Part shown: positions 8,629 through 17,775 of the stretch, one piece after another
Layout of the letters: each line of letters begins with the position of its first letter
How positions within the stretch are numbered: position 1 is the first letter of the stretch
Position numbers and translations under genes: made by a program
Origin: Burkholderiales bacterium
GTDB lineage: Bacteria; Pseudomonadota; Gammaproteobacteria; Burkholderiales; JAEUMW01
NCBI GenBank assembly: GCA_016791285.1
Contig: JAEUMX010000245.1
Location: 1 to 35,027 of the forward strand
Length of the DNA: 35,027 nucleotides
Reading direction: 5' to 3'
Notes under the pieces: model-generated
The model's database searches: none
Told to the model about the DNA's origin: nothing
Seen by the model: the letters and a program-made list of their open reading frames with translations, nothing else

Positions 8629-9840
8629 TTGGACAAGTCGTTTCTCAAGTCAGGTCACACGCCGACATTGATCGCAGCGTTTCTCTATTTCGACCTGAGC
8701 TTCATGGTATGGGTCATCCTCGGACCGCTCGGCGTGCAGATCGCCAAGGATCTCGCGCTGACCCCGGCGCAGAAAGGCCTGATGGTCGCCACTCCGGTGC
8801 TTGCCGGCGCGCTCCTGCGGATCGTGATGGGGGTGCTCGTCGATCACCTGAAACCGAAGATGGCGGGCATCATCGGACAGGTAATCGTCATGGTGGCGCT
8901 GCTCGTCGCGTGGTACTTCGCCATCCACAGCTATGCGCAGGTGCTGGCGCTGGGACTGGCGCTCGGCGTTGCCGGTGCATCGTTCGCGGTGGCGCTGCCG
9001 CTCGCCTCGCGCTGGTATCCGCCGGAGCACCAGGGAACCGCGCTCGGCATTGCCGGTGCGGGAAATTCCGGCACGGCGCTCGCGGCGCTCTTCGCGCCGG
9101 GGCTGGCCATGGCCTTCGGCTGGAACAACGTCTTCGGCCTGGCGGTGATCCCGCTCGCCCTCGCGTTCATCGTCTTTCTGATCTTCGCCAAGGACAGCCC
9201 GGAGTGCCCGCCCGCGAAATCCCTGATCGAGTATCTGAACGTACTGAAGGACAAGGATGCCTGGTGGTTCATGTTCTTCTACAGCGTCACCTTCGGGGGC
9301 TTCGTCGGTCTCGCGTCCTCGCTCACCATCTATTTCAACGATCAGTACGGTCTGACGCCGGTGATGGCCGGGTACTTCACGGCAGCGTGCGTGTTCGCCG
9401 GCTCGCTCGTGCGCCCGATCGGCGGCATGGTCGCCGACCGCGTCGGCGGCATCAAGTCGCTGTCGTACATGTACGTCCTGGCGGCCGTGTTCATCGGCGT
9501 CGTCAGCCTGGGCTTGCCGGAGCCCTGGATGGCGCTCGGCGTGTTCATGCTCGCCATGCTTGCCCTCGGGATGGGCAACGGCGCGGTGTTCCAGCTCGTC
9601 CCGCAGCGCTTTCGCAAGGAGATCGGCGTCATGACCGGTCTGGTGGGGATGGCGGGCGGCGTCGGCGGGTTCTATCTCGCGTCCTCGCTCGGTTATTCCA
9701 AGCAGATCACCGGTAGCTATCAGGCGGGCTTTCTGGTGTTCGCGGTGCTTGCGCTGGTCGCGCTCACCGGTCTTACCACCGTCAAGAAGCGCTGGCGGAC
9801 GACCTGGGGCGCGCCACACATGACGACCGCGCGGGTGTAG
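8629..9840 (+). CDS. narK: NarK-type nitrate/nitrite transporter (MFS, NNP family)
   Basis: This is an inner-membrane 12-helix transporter of about 403 residues that would bring nitrate into the cell for NasA. NNP family features include R64 in transmembrane helix 2 (ALLRIVMG), the helix 5 nitrate signature AGAGNSGTALAALFAPG, a helix 8 arginine (VRPIGGMVADRVGG), and the second glycine-rich signature near GMAGGVGGFYLASS. TTG 8629 was chosen as the start. GGAGG at 8616-8620 is eight bases upstream and the product then begins MDKSFLKSGHTPTLI, the usual family N-terminus. A GTG at 8620 is in frame but overlaps that ribosome site, so it is unlikely. The name narK reflects sequence type. By context the role is assimilatory uptake rather than respiration. 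Confidence 0.93.
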   Translation: MDKSFLKSGHTPTLIAAFLYFDLSFMVWVILGPLGVQIAKDLALTPAQKGLMVATPVLAGALLRIVMGVLVDHLKPKMAGIIGQVIVMVALLVAWYFAIHSYAQVLALGLALGVAGASFAVALPLASRWYPPEHQGTALGIAGAGNSGTALAALFAPGLAMAFGWNNVFGLAVIPLALAFIVFLIFAKDSPECPPAKSLIEYLNVLKDKDAWWFMFFYSVTFGGFVGLASSLTIYFNDQYGLTPVMAGYFTAACVFAGSLVRPIGGMVADRVGGIKSLSYMYVLAAVFIGVVSLGLPEPWMALGVFMLAMLALGMGNGAVFQLVPQRFRKEIGVMTGLVGMAGGVGGFYLASSLGYSKQITGSYQAGFLVFAVLALVALTGLTTVKKRWRTTWGAPHMTTARV

Positions 9841-9886
9841 CGGGCGCGAGCCGGGGCCCCGCGGGGTCGGCTGCCGCGTGCGCGTT

Positions 9887-9927
9887 GTAGGATCCCTAGC
9901 CGCCGTCCCGCATTCGCGGCATCCTAC
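9887..9927. repeat. Inverted repeat GTAGGAT / ATCCTAC upstream of the phosphatase-kinase gene
   Basis: GTAGGAT (9887-9893) and its exact reverse complement ATCCTAC (9921-9927) flank 27 bases that themselves contain a short CCGC-ATTC-GCGG hairpin (9908-9919). The element fills most of the gap between narK and the next gene and ends 38 bases before the chosen ATG at 9966. It could be an operator, an attenuating structure, or a 3' hairpin for the narK transcript. No T-run follows. Function is unknown. Confidence 0.4.
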
Positions 9928-9965
9928 GGATGAATCGTGCAACGCACAGCGACCATCGGCGCTTC

Positions 9966-11660
9966 ATGCCACTTCAGATCTCCCTGGGTTCCGCCACCGC
10001 GACGGGCAAGCGCGAGCGCAACGAAGACTACTGGGGTGTGGTCACACCGGAAGGTGCCGAGCTTGCCGCGCGCGGTGCGGTGCTCGCGGTCGCGGACGGT
10101 GTCTCCGGCAGCGAGGGAGGGCGTGAGGCCGCCGAGCACTGCGTGCGCGGACTGCTCGCCGACTACTACTCCACGCCCGAGACGTGGGAGGTCGCGCTGG
10201 CGATCGACCGCGTGCTGACGGGGATCAATCGCTGGCTGGTCGCGCAGGGCACGGCGCACGAACCCCATCGCATGCAGGCGACGACGTTAAGCGTGCTCGT
10301 CCTGCGCGGCGGCAGATACTATCTGGGCCATGTCGGCGACTCGCGCATCTACCGCATGCGCGACGACGCGCTCACGCGGCATACCGAGGACCACGTCTGG
10401 GATCTGCCGGAGCGAAGCCACGTGCTGCGGCGTGCCGTCGGGCTGGATACGCACCTCGTCGTGGATCATGGTGACGGTGAGATCAAGGCGGGCGATCGCT
10501 TCCTGATCTGCAGCGATGGCCTATGGGAGCCGCTCGGCGATGCCCGCATCAAGGCCCTGCTCGCGTCGCATCAGGATTCCCAGGCCGCCGCCGACGCGCT
10601 CGTGGCGGCCGCGATCGAGACCGGCGGACAGGACAACGCGACGGCGGTGGTCGCAGGCATCGAGGCGGTCGCCACCGAGAGCTGGCGCGAGATGATCGTG
10701 GCGGACCGGCATCTGCCGGTGCCGGCGAAGCTCAAGCCCGGCAATCGCGTCGACGATTTCGAGGTCGTGCGGCTCATCCACGAATCGCGAGCCACACTGC
10801 TCTACCAGGTGCGATCGGCTGCGTCGGGGCGAACGCTCGCGCTCAAGACCCTGCAGCCGCTCCTGAGCGCGGATCGCCAGAGCCGCGAGGGACTGCTCAA
10901 CGAGGAGTGGCTCGCCAAGCGGCTGATCTCGTCCTACTTTCCGCAGGTGATCCCGATCGCCGCGGGCGCCCGGCAGTATCTGTACTACGTCATGACCTAC
11001 CACGCCGGGCGGACGCTGCAGGCCCGGCTCGACAGCGGGCAGCACTTTTCCACCGCCGAGACGGTGCGCGTGGGCATGCAGGTCGCCAAGGGTCTCGGGG
11101 CGCTGCACCGCTTGGCGATCCTGCATCGCGACATCAAGCCCGCCAACCTGCTGCAGGACGAGGACGGCGAACTGCGCATCCTGGATCTGGGTGTCGCGCT
11201 CGCGGCCGGCGTTCCGTACGAGGAGCTCCAGGGGAATCCAGGCACGCCCAGTTTCATGGCGCCCGAGCTCATCGCCGGCGAAGGCGCGTCGGTGCAGAGC
11301 GATCTCTACGCTGCCGGCGTCACGCTCTATCATCTGCTGACGCGGAAGTATCCGTACGGCGAAGTCGAACCCTTTCAGCGTCCCCAGTTCGGCGACCCCA
11401 CGCCGCCCACACGCTACCGCCCGGATATCCCGCGCTGGTTCGAGAACTTCCTGCTGCGCGCCGTCGCGCGCCACAGGGGCGAGCGCTTCGAGACGGCGGA
11501 GGAGATGCTCTACGCGCTGGAGGTCGGAGAAGCGCGACCCGTTTCCGCGCCGCTTCCCACGCCGCTCCTGCAGCGGCACCCGGCGGCGCGCTGGCAGGCC
11601 GTCGCCCTGGTGTCGATCATCGTGAACCTGCTGCTCATCTACCTCCTGCTCGTGCGCTGA
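9966..11660 (+). CDS. PP2C-type phosphatase / Ser-Thr protein kinase fusion, membrane-anchored
   Basis: Residues 1-235 form a PP2C phosphatase with its metal-binding residues: E20-D21 in RNED, D44 in VADG, D184 in CSDG and D223 in GGQDN. Residues about 262-520 form an eukaryotic-type kinase with K294 in LALK, the catalytic loop HRDIKPAN (D389, N394), a DLG variant of DFG (D407), and the APE-like MAPE. The glycine-rich loop is degenerate: IHESRATLLYQV has no GxGxxG. A hydrophobic tail (about 546-563) should anchor the protein in the inner membrane with both domains in the cytoplasm. The start at 9966 gives MPLQISLGSATATG. ATG 9930 is an in-frame alternative, and neither has a strong ribosome site. 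Proteins of this type are known beside nitrate transporters in betaproteobacteria, so regulation of nitrate uptake or reduction is a reasonable inference, not shown here. Confidence 0.9.
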   Translation: MPLQISLGSATATGKRERNEDYWGVVTPEGAELAARGAVLAVADGVSGSEGGREAAEHCVRGLLADYYSTPETWEVALAIDRVLTGINRWLVAQGTAHEPHRMQATTLSVLVLRGGRYYLGHVGDSRIYRMRDDALTRHTEDHVWDLPERSHVLRRAVGLDTHLVVDHGDGEIKAGDRFLICSDGLWEPLGDARIKALLASHQDSQAAADALVAAAIETGGQDNATAVVAGIEAVATESWREMIVADRHLPVPAKLKPGNRVDDFEVVRLIHESRATLLYQVRSAASGRTLALKTLQPLLSADRQSREGLLNEEWLAKRLISSYFPQVIPIAAGARQYLYYVMTYHAGRTLQARLDSGQHFSTAETVRVGMQVAKGLGALHRLAILHRDIKPANLLQDEDGELRILDLGVALAAGVPYEELQGNPGTPSFMAPELIAGEGASVQSDLYAAGVTLYHLLTRKYPYGEVEPFQRPQFGDPTPPTRYRPDIPRWFENFLLRAVARHRGERFETAEEMLYALEVGEARPVSAPLPTPLLQRHPAARWQAVALVSIIVNLLLIYLLLVR

Positions 11661-11726
11661 GGCGAGCGGTCGAGGAGAGTCAGAGTCGGCGGCTCATGCC
11701 GTGAGAAAAGGAACCGTGCAGACGCA

Positions 11727-12971
11727 TCAGGGTGCAGAGGACGCTGCGAACCGCTCGATATGCTCGACTGCGCACGCAACGCCATCTTCCTCCTGCATGG
11801 CTCTACCGAGCGCCTGCGCGCGGCGAGCGACCTGCGGGCTCCCGGCGCATGCGATCATGCTGGAGAGCGCCTGCGCGTTGATCTTCGTGTGCGGTACGTA
11901 TTGCGGCGTGACACCCGCTGCAGCGAGCCGTCCCGCCCAGAAGAACTGGTCTCCGGTGAAGGGGACGACGACCGATGGCACGCCGGCGCGACACGCCGTG
12001 TGCGAGGTGCCGGCGCCTCCATGGTGAATGACCACGGAAGCTCGAGGAAAAAGCAGGTCGTGTGGCGTATCACCCAGCACGCAGAAGTTACCGGGCAGCG
12101 CGGCGCCGTCGATGCCGCTCCAGCCGGGGTAGAACAGAGCCCGCCGCCCCGCGACGGCGTCGACGATGATCGCGAGCAGCTTCCCGCTGTCGAATCCCGA
12201 CATGCTGCCGAAGCCGACGTAGATGGGCGGCTCCCCGGCAGCAAGAAACTGCTTCAGCGTGGGAGGCATCTCCCAACGGCGCGATGCCAGGGGCCACGCA
12301 CCACAAATCTTCCAGATGTCCTGCCAGTCGCTCGGCTGCGGCAGGAGATGACGCGAAATGCCGAACAGGATCGGATAGTCGCGCCACATGCGCCTGCGCG
12401 GTGCCTGCCCGAAGACTTCTGCGCGCGCGGCGTTGATCTTCGCGCGAAACAACGTCCAGGTCAGCGCGCCGACAGCCTCGTGACTCACCCGGTTGAGCCA
12501 GCCCGGCATCTTCCAGGGAGGCAGCAGGGGCGATGGAAACTCCCGGGTCGGACAGACAACCGGCCAGAGGCCGAGGCCCACTGCGGGAATGCGCAATTGC
12601 TCGGCGACCGACAACCCGACGTAGCTCGCAATGCCGGAGAACAGAATCGCGTCCGAGCGTGCAGCCTGCTGCCCGACTTCCCTCATCCACGATGAAGTGT
12701 TCTCGTTGGCAATGCGCGCGACGGCTTTCGCCACCTGCGTGACATCGCCACCGGTGCGCATGACCTTCGACAAAGCGCCACCTGGACCGACCGTGGCCTT
12801 CATGTCGCCGCTCAGTGCGTAGGCTGGCACGGCGTGGGCCTGCGCCGTGCCGAGCGTCGAGCGATCGGCGAGAAGGCTAACGTCATGACCCGCCTGCAGC
12901 AGGCCACGACAGACTGCGACGAGCGGGCGTGTATCGCCCTCCGTTCCGTAGGTGATGACAGTGAAGCGCAT
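11727..12971 (-). CDS. GT1/UGT-like glycosyltransferase
   Basis: This 414-residue protein has the GT-B layout of family 1/28 glycosyltransferases. The N-terminal half begins MRFTVITYGTEGDTRPLVAV, the acceptor-side Rossmann domain. The C-terminal half carries the nucleotide-sugar site IHHGGAGTSHTACRAGVPSV followed by PFTGDQFFWA, close to the UGT signature (HxGGxGT, then DQ). Such enzymes glycosylate sterols, hopanoids, antibiotics, rhamnolipid precursors or other lipids. The acceptor cannot be told from sequence. ATG 12971 was chosen because the product then starts at the conserved beta strand. The open frame continues upstream to 13121 but without family similarity. It lies alone on the minus strand between the nitrate cluster and aroC, convergent with the kinase gene, and looks like an accessory insertion. 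Confidence 0.85.
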   Translation of the reverse strand: MRFTVITYGTEGDTRPLVAVCRGLLQAGHDVSLLADRSTLGTAQAHAVPAYALSGDMKATVGPGGALSKVMRTGGDVTQVAKAVARIANENTSSWMREVGQQAARSDAILFSGIASYVGLSVAEQLRIPAVGLGLWPVVCPTREFPSPLLPPWKMPGWLNRVSHEAVGALTWTLFRAKINAARAEVFGQAPRRRMWRDYPILFGISRHLLPQPSDWQDIWKICGAWPLASRRWEMPPTLKQFLAAGEPPIYVGFGSMSGFDSGKLLAIIVDAVAGRRALFYPGWSGIDGAALPGNFCVLGDTPHDLLFPRASVVIHHGGAGTSHTACRAGVPSVVVPFTGDQFFWAGRLAAAGVTPQYVPHTKINAQALSSMIACAGSPQVARRAQALGRAMQEEDGVACAVEHIERFAASSAP

Positions 12972-13122
12972 GGGCGCATCAAAGAAACACAGACACGGCG
13001 TTACCCCGTATTTGGCGCGTGACAAAGTGTTGTGCCATTTTATCCGGCGCGCAACGCCGATCATGCGCCATGAGAAGCCACGCATTCTGGCGCGCCATCG
13101 CGCGAGGACCGGGGAGCCCATG

Positions 13123-13131
13123 TGCTAGACT
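13123..13131 (+). promoter_or_regulatory. Possible extended -10 element for aroC
   Basis: TGCTAGACT matches an extended -10 (TGn followed by TAGACT, which keeps T, A, A and T of the consensus). It lies 57 bases before the aroC ATG. No convincing -35 was found at the usual distance, so this is a weak candidate. Confidence 0.25.
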
Positions 13132-13188
13132 TCGACCCCTCGATTGACCCTGCCCGCAGCAGCGGGGGTGCCTCCGCACCGCCCTCCC

Positions 13189-14349
13189 ATGTCCGGCAAC
13201 ACCCTCGGGAAGCTCTTCTGTGTAACGTCATTCGGCGAATCGCACGGCCCTGCGATCGGTTGCGTCGTGGACGGTTGCCCGCCGGGGCTTGCGCTTGCCG
13301 AGGCGGACATCCAGCACGAGCTCGATCGCCGCAAACCGGGCACGTCGCGCCACGTGACGCAGCGCCGGGAGTCGGACACGGTCGAAATCCTGTCCGGGGT
13401 GTTCGAAGGCCGGACCACCGGCACGCCGATCGCGCTCTTGATCCGCAACGAGGATCAGCGCAGCAAGGACTACGCGAAGATCGCGGACACCTTCCGCCCC
13501 GGGCACGCGGACTACACGTACTGGCAGAAGTACGGCATTCGCGACTACCGCGGCGGAGGAAGGCAGTCGGCCCGGGAGACCGCGGTGCGGGTCGCGGCCG
13601 GTGCGATTGCCAAGAAGTGGCTGCGGGAGCGCCATGGCGTCGTCGTGCGCGGGTTTCTGAGCCAGCTCGGTCCCGTCGAGATCCCGTTCAAGGCCTGGGA
13701 GGTCGTGGACACCAATCCCTTCTTCGTCGCGGACACTGCGTTCATCCCGCAACTGGAAGCGTTCATGGATGCGCTGCGCAAGTCGGGCGACTCGGTCGGC
13801 GCCGCGATCACGGCGGTGGCAGAGGGTGTGCCGGTGGGCTGGGGCGAGCCCGTCTACGACAAGCTCGATGCGGACATCGCCTACGCCATGATGAGCATCA
13901 ATGCCGTGAAGGGGGTCGAGATCGGCGCCGGCTTCGCAAGCGCGCGGCAGCGCGGCACCGAGCACAGCGACGAGATGGCCCCCGAGGGTTACCTCTCGAA
14001 CAACGCGGGCGGCATCCTGGGCGGCATCTCCACCGGCCAGGACATCGTCGCGCGCATCGCGGTCAAGCCCACTTCGAGCATCCGCCTGCCCCGTCGCTCG
14101 ATCGACAAGCAGGGCCATCCGGTGCTGGTCGAGACCCACGGGCGCCACGATCCCTGCGTGGGCATCCGCGCGACACCCATTGCCGAGGCCATGCTCGCGA
14201 TCGTACTCATGGATCACGCGCTGCGGCACCGCGGCCAGAATGCCGACGTGGTCTGCGCAACACCCCGCATCGCGGCCCGCGCTCCGGATCACCCGGCCGC
14301 CTTCGACGGCACGCCGGCGGCGGAGAACCCCGACCCCGACGAGGCGTAA
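13189..14349 (+). CDS. aroC: Chorismate synthase
   Basis: AroC converts 5-enolpyruvylshikimate-3-phosphate to chorismate, the last shared step of aromatic amino-acid biosynthesis, using reduced FMN. The 386-residue product (family about 360-390) contains the signature motifs [10 protein letters not shown] near the N-terminus, the [20 protein letters not shown] segment followed by [11 protein letters not shown], and [11 protein letters not shown] near the C-terminus. The ATG at 13189 gives [18 protein letters not shown]. The frame is open to 13144 but the added residues are not family-like. No clear Shine-Dalgarno sequence precedes it. It is the first gene of the long plus-strand biosynthetic run and is followed 40 bp later by an MFS transporter gene. 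Confidence 0.97.
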   Translation: MSGNTLGKLFCVTSFGESHGPAIGCVVDGCPPGLALAEADIQHELDRRKPGTSRHVTQRRESDTVEILSGVFEGRTTGTPIALLIRNEDQRSKDYAKIADTFRPGHADYTYWQKYGIRDYRGGGRQSARETAVRVAAGAIAKKWLRERHGVVVRGFLSQLGPVEIPFKAWEVVDTNPFFVADTAFIPQLEAFMDALRKSGDSVGAAITAVAEGVPVGWGEPVYDKLDADIAYAMMSINAVKGVEIGAGFASARQRGTEHSDEMAPEGYLSNNAGGILGGISTGQDIVARIAVKPTSSIRLPRRSIDKQGHPVLVETHGRHDPCVGIRATPIAEAMLAIVLMDHALRHRGQNADVVCATPRIAARAPDHPAAFDGTPAAENPDPDEA

Positions 14350-14389
14350 GCGCGCCGCCTGGCAGGTTGCGGCTGCGGCGGACATCGCC

Positions 14390-15589
14390 ATGACCGACCG
14401 CATCGCGTATCGGCGCCTGTCCCGGTACTACTTCTTCTACTTCGCCTTTGTCGGCATCTTTTCGCCGTACTGGAGCCTGTACCTGCAGCGGCTGGGCTTC
14501 GACCCGCGCCAGATCGCGGTGCTGATGTCCCTGCTCATGGTGATGCGGATGTTCGCTCCGGCGGCCTGGGGGTGGCTTGCCGACCGCTCGGGGCGGCGCC
14601 GCTGGATCGTCCGGCTCTCGGCGGACTTGAGCCTGATCGCACTCGCCGGCGTTCTGTTCGGGTCGAGCTTCGCCTGGCTCTTTGCGGTGATGGCGGCAAT
14701 GAGTCTCTTCTGGAGCGCATCGCTGCCCCTGGTGGAAGCCACCACTTTCAGCGTCCTCCAGGACCGCACCGGAGACTACGGCGTGATTCGCGTCTGGGGC
14801 TCCGTCGGGTTCTTGCTGGCGGTGGTCGGCGTGGGTTACTTCCTGGATTGGGCCGGGGTCGCGACGCTGGCGTGGCTCGCACTGGGGGCGAAGCTCGGCA
14901 TCGCCATCTGCGCGCGCGGGGTGCCCGAGACCCGTGCGTTGCCGCACGCGGGCGACGCCGGCCCGGTGTTGCGGGTGCTCTTCCGCGCGGAGGTTCTGGC
15001 GTTCTTCGCGGCCTGCTTTCTGATGGCCGCGGCGCACGGCGCGTACTACACGTTCTACTCCATCTACCTGGTCGCGCACGGTTACGACAAGGCCGACGTC
15101 GGTTGGCTGTGGGCGCTCGGCGTGGTCTTCGAGATCGTCGTGTTCCTGCAGTTGCCGCGGCTCATGCGTCGGTTCACGCTGCGTGAGATCCTGATCTTCA
15201 GCCTTGGCTGCGCAGTGGTGCGCTTTACCGTGATCGGGTGGGCGGTCGACAGCGTGTGGCTCATCGTGCTGGCGCAGGTGCTGCACGCCGCGACGTTCGG
15301 TTCCTACCATGCGGCGGCGGTGGCAGCGGTTCATCACTATTTCCGTGGCCGCCACCAGGCCCAGGGACAGGCCTTCTACAACAGCCTTTCGTTCGGCGCC
15401 GGCGGGGCCTTCGGCGCGGTGGCGAGCGGCTTTGCCTGGGAGGCGCTGGGCCCCGCGATGACTTTCAGCGCGGGATCCGCGGCGGCCTTGGTCGGGCTCG
15501 CTCTGGTCCTCTGGCGCGTGCATCCGGCACCGCAGGTGGCGCCTGTGGGGAGGCCCGCGGATGCTGCGGACGAGTCGATTGTGGGATAA
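14390..15589 (+). CDS. MFS transporter, HcaT/PucC-like
   Basis: This is a 399-residue inner-membrane protein with about twelve hydrophobic helices. The N-terminal [20 protein letters not shown] and the loop [13 protein letters not shown] (between helices 2 and 3) match the MFS_1-like group that includes the 3-phenylpropionate transporter HcaT. The [14 protein letters not shown] segment is also typical. Substrate is unknown. The start at ATG 14390 gives [16 protein letters not shown]. Upstream in-frame codons lie inside aroC and are not family-like. Position between aroC and leuC suggests co-transcription, but no functional link to aromatic or leucine synthesis is evident. Confidence 0.85.
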   Translation: MTDRIAYRRLSRYYFFYFAFVGIFSPYWSLYLQRLGFDPRQIAVLMSLLMVMRMFAPAAWGWLADRSGRRRWIVRLSADLSLIALAGVLFGSSFAWLFAVMAAMSLFWSASLPLVEATTFSVLQDRTGDYGVIRVWGSVGFLLAVVGVGYFLDWAGVATLAWLALGAKLGIAICARGVPETRALPHAGDAGPVLRVLFRAEVLAFFAACFLMAAAHGAYYTFYSIYLVAHGYDKADVGWLWALGVVFEIVVFLQLPRLMRRFTLREILIFSLGCAVVRFTVIGWAVDSVWLIVLAQVLHAATFGSYHAAAVAAVHHYFRGRHQAQGQAFYNSLSFGAGGAFGAVASGFAWEALGPAMTFSAGSAAALVGLALVLWRVHPAPQVAPVGRPADAADESIVG

Positions 15590-15638
15590 TTCGAAGCTTG
15601 TTTCGTCGTCCTTTCTCGCTGCTTGCGGTCATTGGTTC

Positions 15639-17048
15639 GTGAACACGCAAACCCTTTACGACAAGATCTGGGCGAGCCACGTCGTGCGTGAGAACGCGAA
15701 CGGCGAGGCGCTGCTCTATATCGATCGCCATCTGGTGCACGAGGTGACGAGCCCGCAGGCGTTCGACGGTCTGCGACTTGCCCACCGGACGCCTTGGCGC
15801 ATCAAGTCGATCGTGGCCACCGCGGACCACAACACGCCGACGCGCGACTGGGATCGCGGGATACAGGATCCGGTGTCGCGGCTGCAGGTCGAAACGCTCG
15901 ATCGCAACATCCGCGAGTTCGGTGCGCAGGCCTACTTCCCGTTCGGTGACGGTCGCCAGGGCATCGTCCACGTGATCGGTCCCGAGTCGGGAGCCACGCT
16001 GCCCGGCATGACGGTCGTGTGCGGCGACTCGCACACGAGCACGCACGGCGCGTTCGCAGCGCTCGCCTTCGGCATCGGGACCTCGGAGGTCGAGCACGTG
16101 CTCGCGACGCAGTGCCTGGTCGCGCGGAAGTCGAAGTCGATGCGGATCGAGGTCGACGGCACGCTCGGCTTCGGGGTGACAGCGAAGGATGTCATCCTCG
16201 CGATCATCGGGCGCATCGGGACTGCGGGCGGGACCGGCTACACGCTCGAATACGCGGGCAGCGCGATCCGTGGTCTATCGATGGAAGGGCGGATGACGAT
16301 CTGCAACATGTCGATCGAAGCCGGCGCGCGCGCAGGCATGGTGGCGGTCGACGATGTCACCATCAACTATTTGCGCGGTCGCCCGTTCGCACCGCAGGCG
16401 GAACTCTGGGAGCGCGCGGTCGCGTACTGGCGCACGCTCACGAGCGACGAAGGGGCACGGTTCGATGCGAACGTGCAGCTTGCCGCGGCCGACATCGAAC
16501 CGCAGGTGACTTGGGGCACTTCGCCCGGCATGGTGACGAACGTGGGTGGGCAGGTTCCCGATCCAGCCGCGGAAACCGATGCGACGAAGCGCGCTGGAAT
16601 GACGCGGGCGCTTGAATACATGGGCCTCGAGCCGGGCACGCCGATGGCGGACATTGCCCTGGACAAGGTCTTTATCGGTTCCTGTACCAACTCGCGCATC
16701 GAGGATCTGCGCGCGGCGGCGGCAGTGGTGCGCGGCAAGCGCGTTGCCGACAACATCCGGCTCGCCATGGTGGTGCCAGGGTCGGGACTCGTCAAACGCC
16801 AGGCAGAGGACGAGGGTCTCGATCGCGTTTTCGCAGAAGCCGGATTCGACTGGCGCGAGCCGGGCTGTTCGATGTGTCTCGCCATGAACGAGGACCGTCT
16901 CGAGCCGGGTGAGCGCTGTGCATCGACCTCGAACCGGAATTTCGAGGGCAGACAAGGAACCGGTGGCAGAACCCACCTCGTGAGTCCGGCGATGGCAGCC
17001 GCAGCGGCCATTGCCGGGCGTTTCGTCGATGTGCGTCAGTGGCGCTGA
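15639..17048 (+). CDS. leuC: 3-isopropylmalate dehydratase, large subunit
   Basis: LeuC with LeuD isomerises 2-isopropylmalate to 3-isopropylmalate in leucine synthesis. The 469-residue chain is an aconitase-family protein with a [4Fe-4S] cluster. The three cluster cysteines are in [12 protein letters not shown] and [11 protein letters not shown]. Other conserved segments are [20 protein letters not shown] and [22 protein letters not shown] 15639 was chosen because the product then begins [16 protein letters not shown], the normal family start. The open frame extends to 15561, overlapping the MFS gene, without similarity. No strong ribosome site is seen. leuD begins 18 bp after the stop. Confidence 0.97.
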   Translation: MNTQTLYDKIWASHVVRENANGEALLYIDRHLVHEVTSPQAFDGLRLAHRTPWRIKSIVATADHNTPTRDWDRGIQDPVSRLQVETLDRNIREFGAQAYFPFGDGRQGIVHVIGPESGATLPGMTVVCGDSHTSTHGAFAALAFGIGTSEVEHVLATQCLVARKSKSMRIEVDGTLGFGVTAKDVILAIIGRIGTAGGTGYTLEYAGSAIRGLSMEGRMTICNMSIEAGARAGMVAVDDVTINYLRGRPFAPQAELWERAVAYWRTLTSDEGARFDANVQLAAADIEPQVTWGTSPGMVTNVGGQVPDPAAETDATKRAGMTRALEYMGLEPGTPMADIALDKVFIGSCTNSRIEDLRAAAAVVRGKRVADNIRLAMVVPGSGLVKRQAEDEGLDRVFAEAGFDWREPGCSMCLAMNEDRLEPGERCASTSNRNFEGRQGTGGRTHLVSPAMAAAAAIAGRFVDVRQWR

Positions 17049-17066
17049 CGGGGAGGCGAGAACTGC

Positions 17067-17705
17067 GTGGACCGATTCACTGTTCTTGACGGCTTGGTCG
17101 CCCCCATCGACAGGGCCAACGTCGATACCGACGCCATCATCCCGAAGCAGTATCTGAAGGCGATCGGCCGCACCGGGTTCGGCGTGACGCTCTTCGACGA
17201 GTGGCGCTATCACGAACCCGGCGAGCCCGGCATGGATCATTCGAAGCGCCGCCCGCGAATGGACTTCGTCCTCAATCAGCCACGCTACGCCGGCGCACAG
17301 GTGCTGCTCGCGCGCGAGAATTTCGGCTGCGGATCGAGCCGCGAGCATGCACCATGGGCGTTGCACGAGTTCGGTTTCCGCGCGCTCGTTGCGCCTTCGT
17401 TTGCCGATATCTTCTACAACAACTGTTTCAAGAATGGTCTGCTTCCCGTCGTGTTGCCGACGGATATCGTCGATGCGCTGTTTCGCGAGGTGGAGGCCAC
17501 ACCGGGTTACCGGCTGCGCGTCGATCTGCCGGATCAACGCATCACGACGCCCAATGGCGCCGATCTGCCCTTCGCCATCGATCCATCGCGCAAACACGCG
17601 CTCACACATGGACTCGACGAGATCGGACAGACACTCGAGCACCGGGAGACGATCCGGGCGTTCGAGGCGTCCCATCGGGAGCGCTTTCCCTGGCTGTACG
17701 CGTAA
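17067..17705 (+). CDS. leuD: 3-isopropylmalate dehydratase, small subunit
   Basis: The 212-residue LeuD is the swivelling small domain that completes the isopropylmalate isomerase active site with LeuC. Recognisable segments are [18 protein letters not shown] near the N-terminus and [17 protein letters not shown] in the middle, both hallmarks of the aconitase C-terminal domain. Translation starts at GTG 17067, ten bases after GGGAGG (17051-17056). It is 18 bp downstream of leuC and 70 bp upstream of leuB, in one probable operon. Confidence 0.97.
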   Translation: MDRFTVLDGLVAPIDRANVDTDAIIPKQYLKAIGRTGFGVTLFDEWRYHEPGEPGMDHSKRRPRMDFVLNQPRYAGAQVLLARENFGCGSSREHAPWALHEFGFRALVAPSFADIFYNNCFKNGLLPVVLPTDIVDALFREVEATPGYRLRVDLPDQRITTPNGADLPFAIDPSRKHALTHGLDEIGQTLEHRETIRAFEASHRERFPWLYA

Positions 17706-17775
17706 GACCCTCCGCTCCCGACGCGTGGCCGAAGAAGCTGGCTTAACCACATCCATTGACCCCTTGCTTGAGCAG

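Noticed and set aside
2623..11660. The nitrate cluster plus phosphatase-kinase as a possible new defence or signalling system
   Set aside because: Every catalytic gene fits ordinary nitrate assimilation, and similar phosphatase-kinase genes near nitrate transporters are already known. Only the ABM-like insertion and the fusion protein's target remain open.
13228..15523. Long minus-strand open frames opposite aroC and the MFS gene
   Set aside because: Both true genes have clear motifs on the plus strand. The antisense frames have none.
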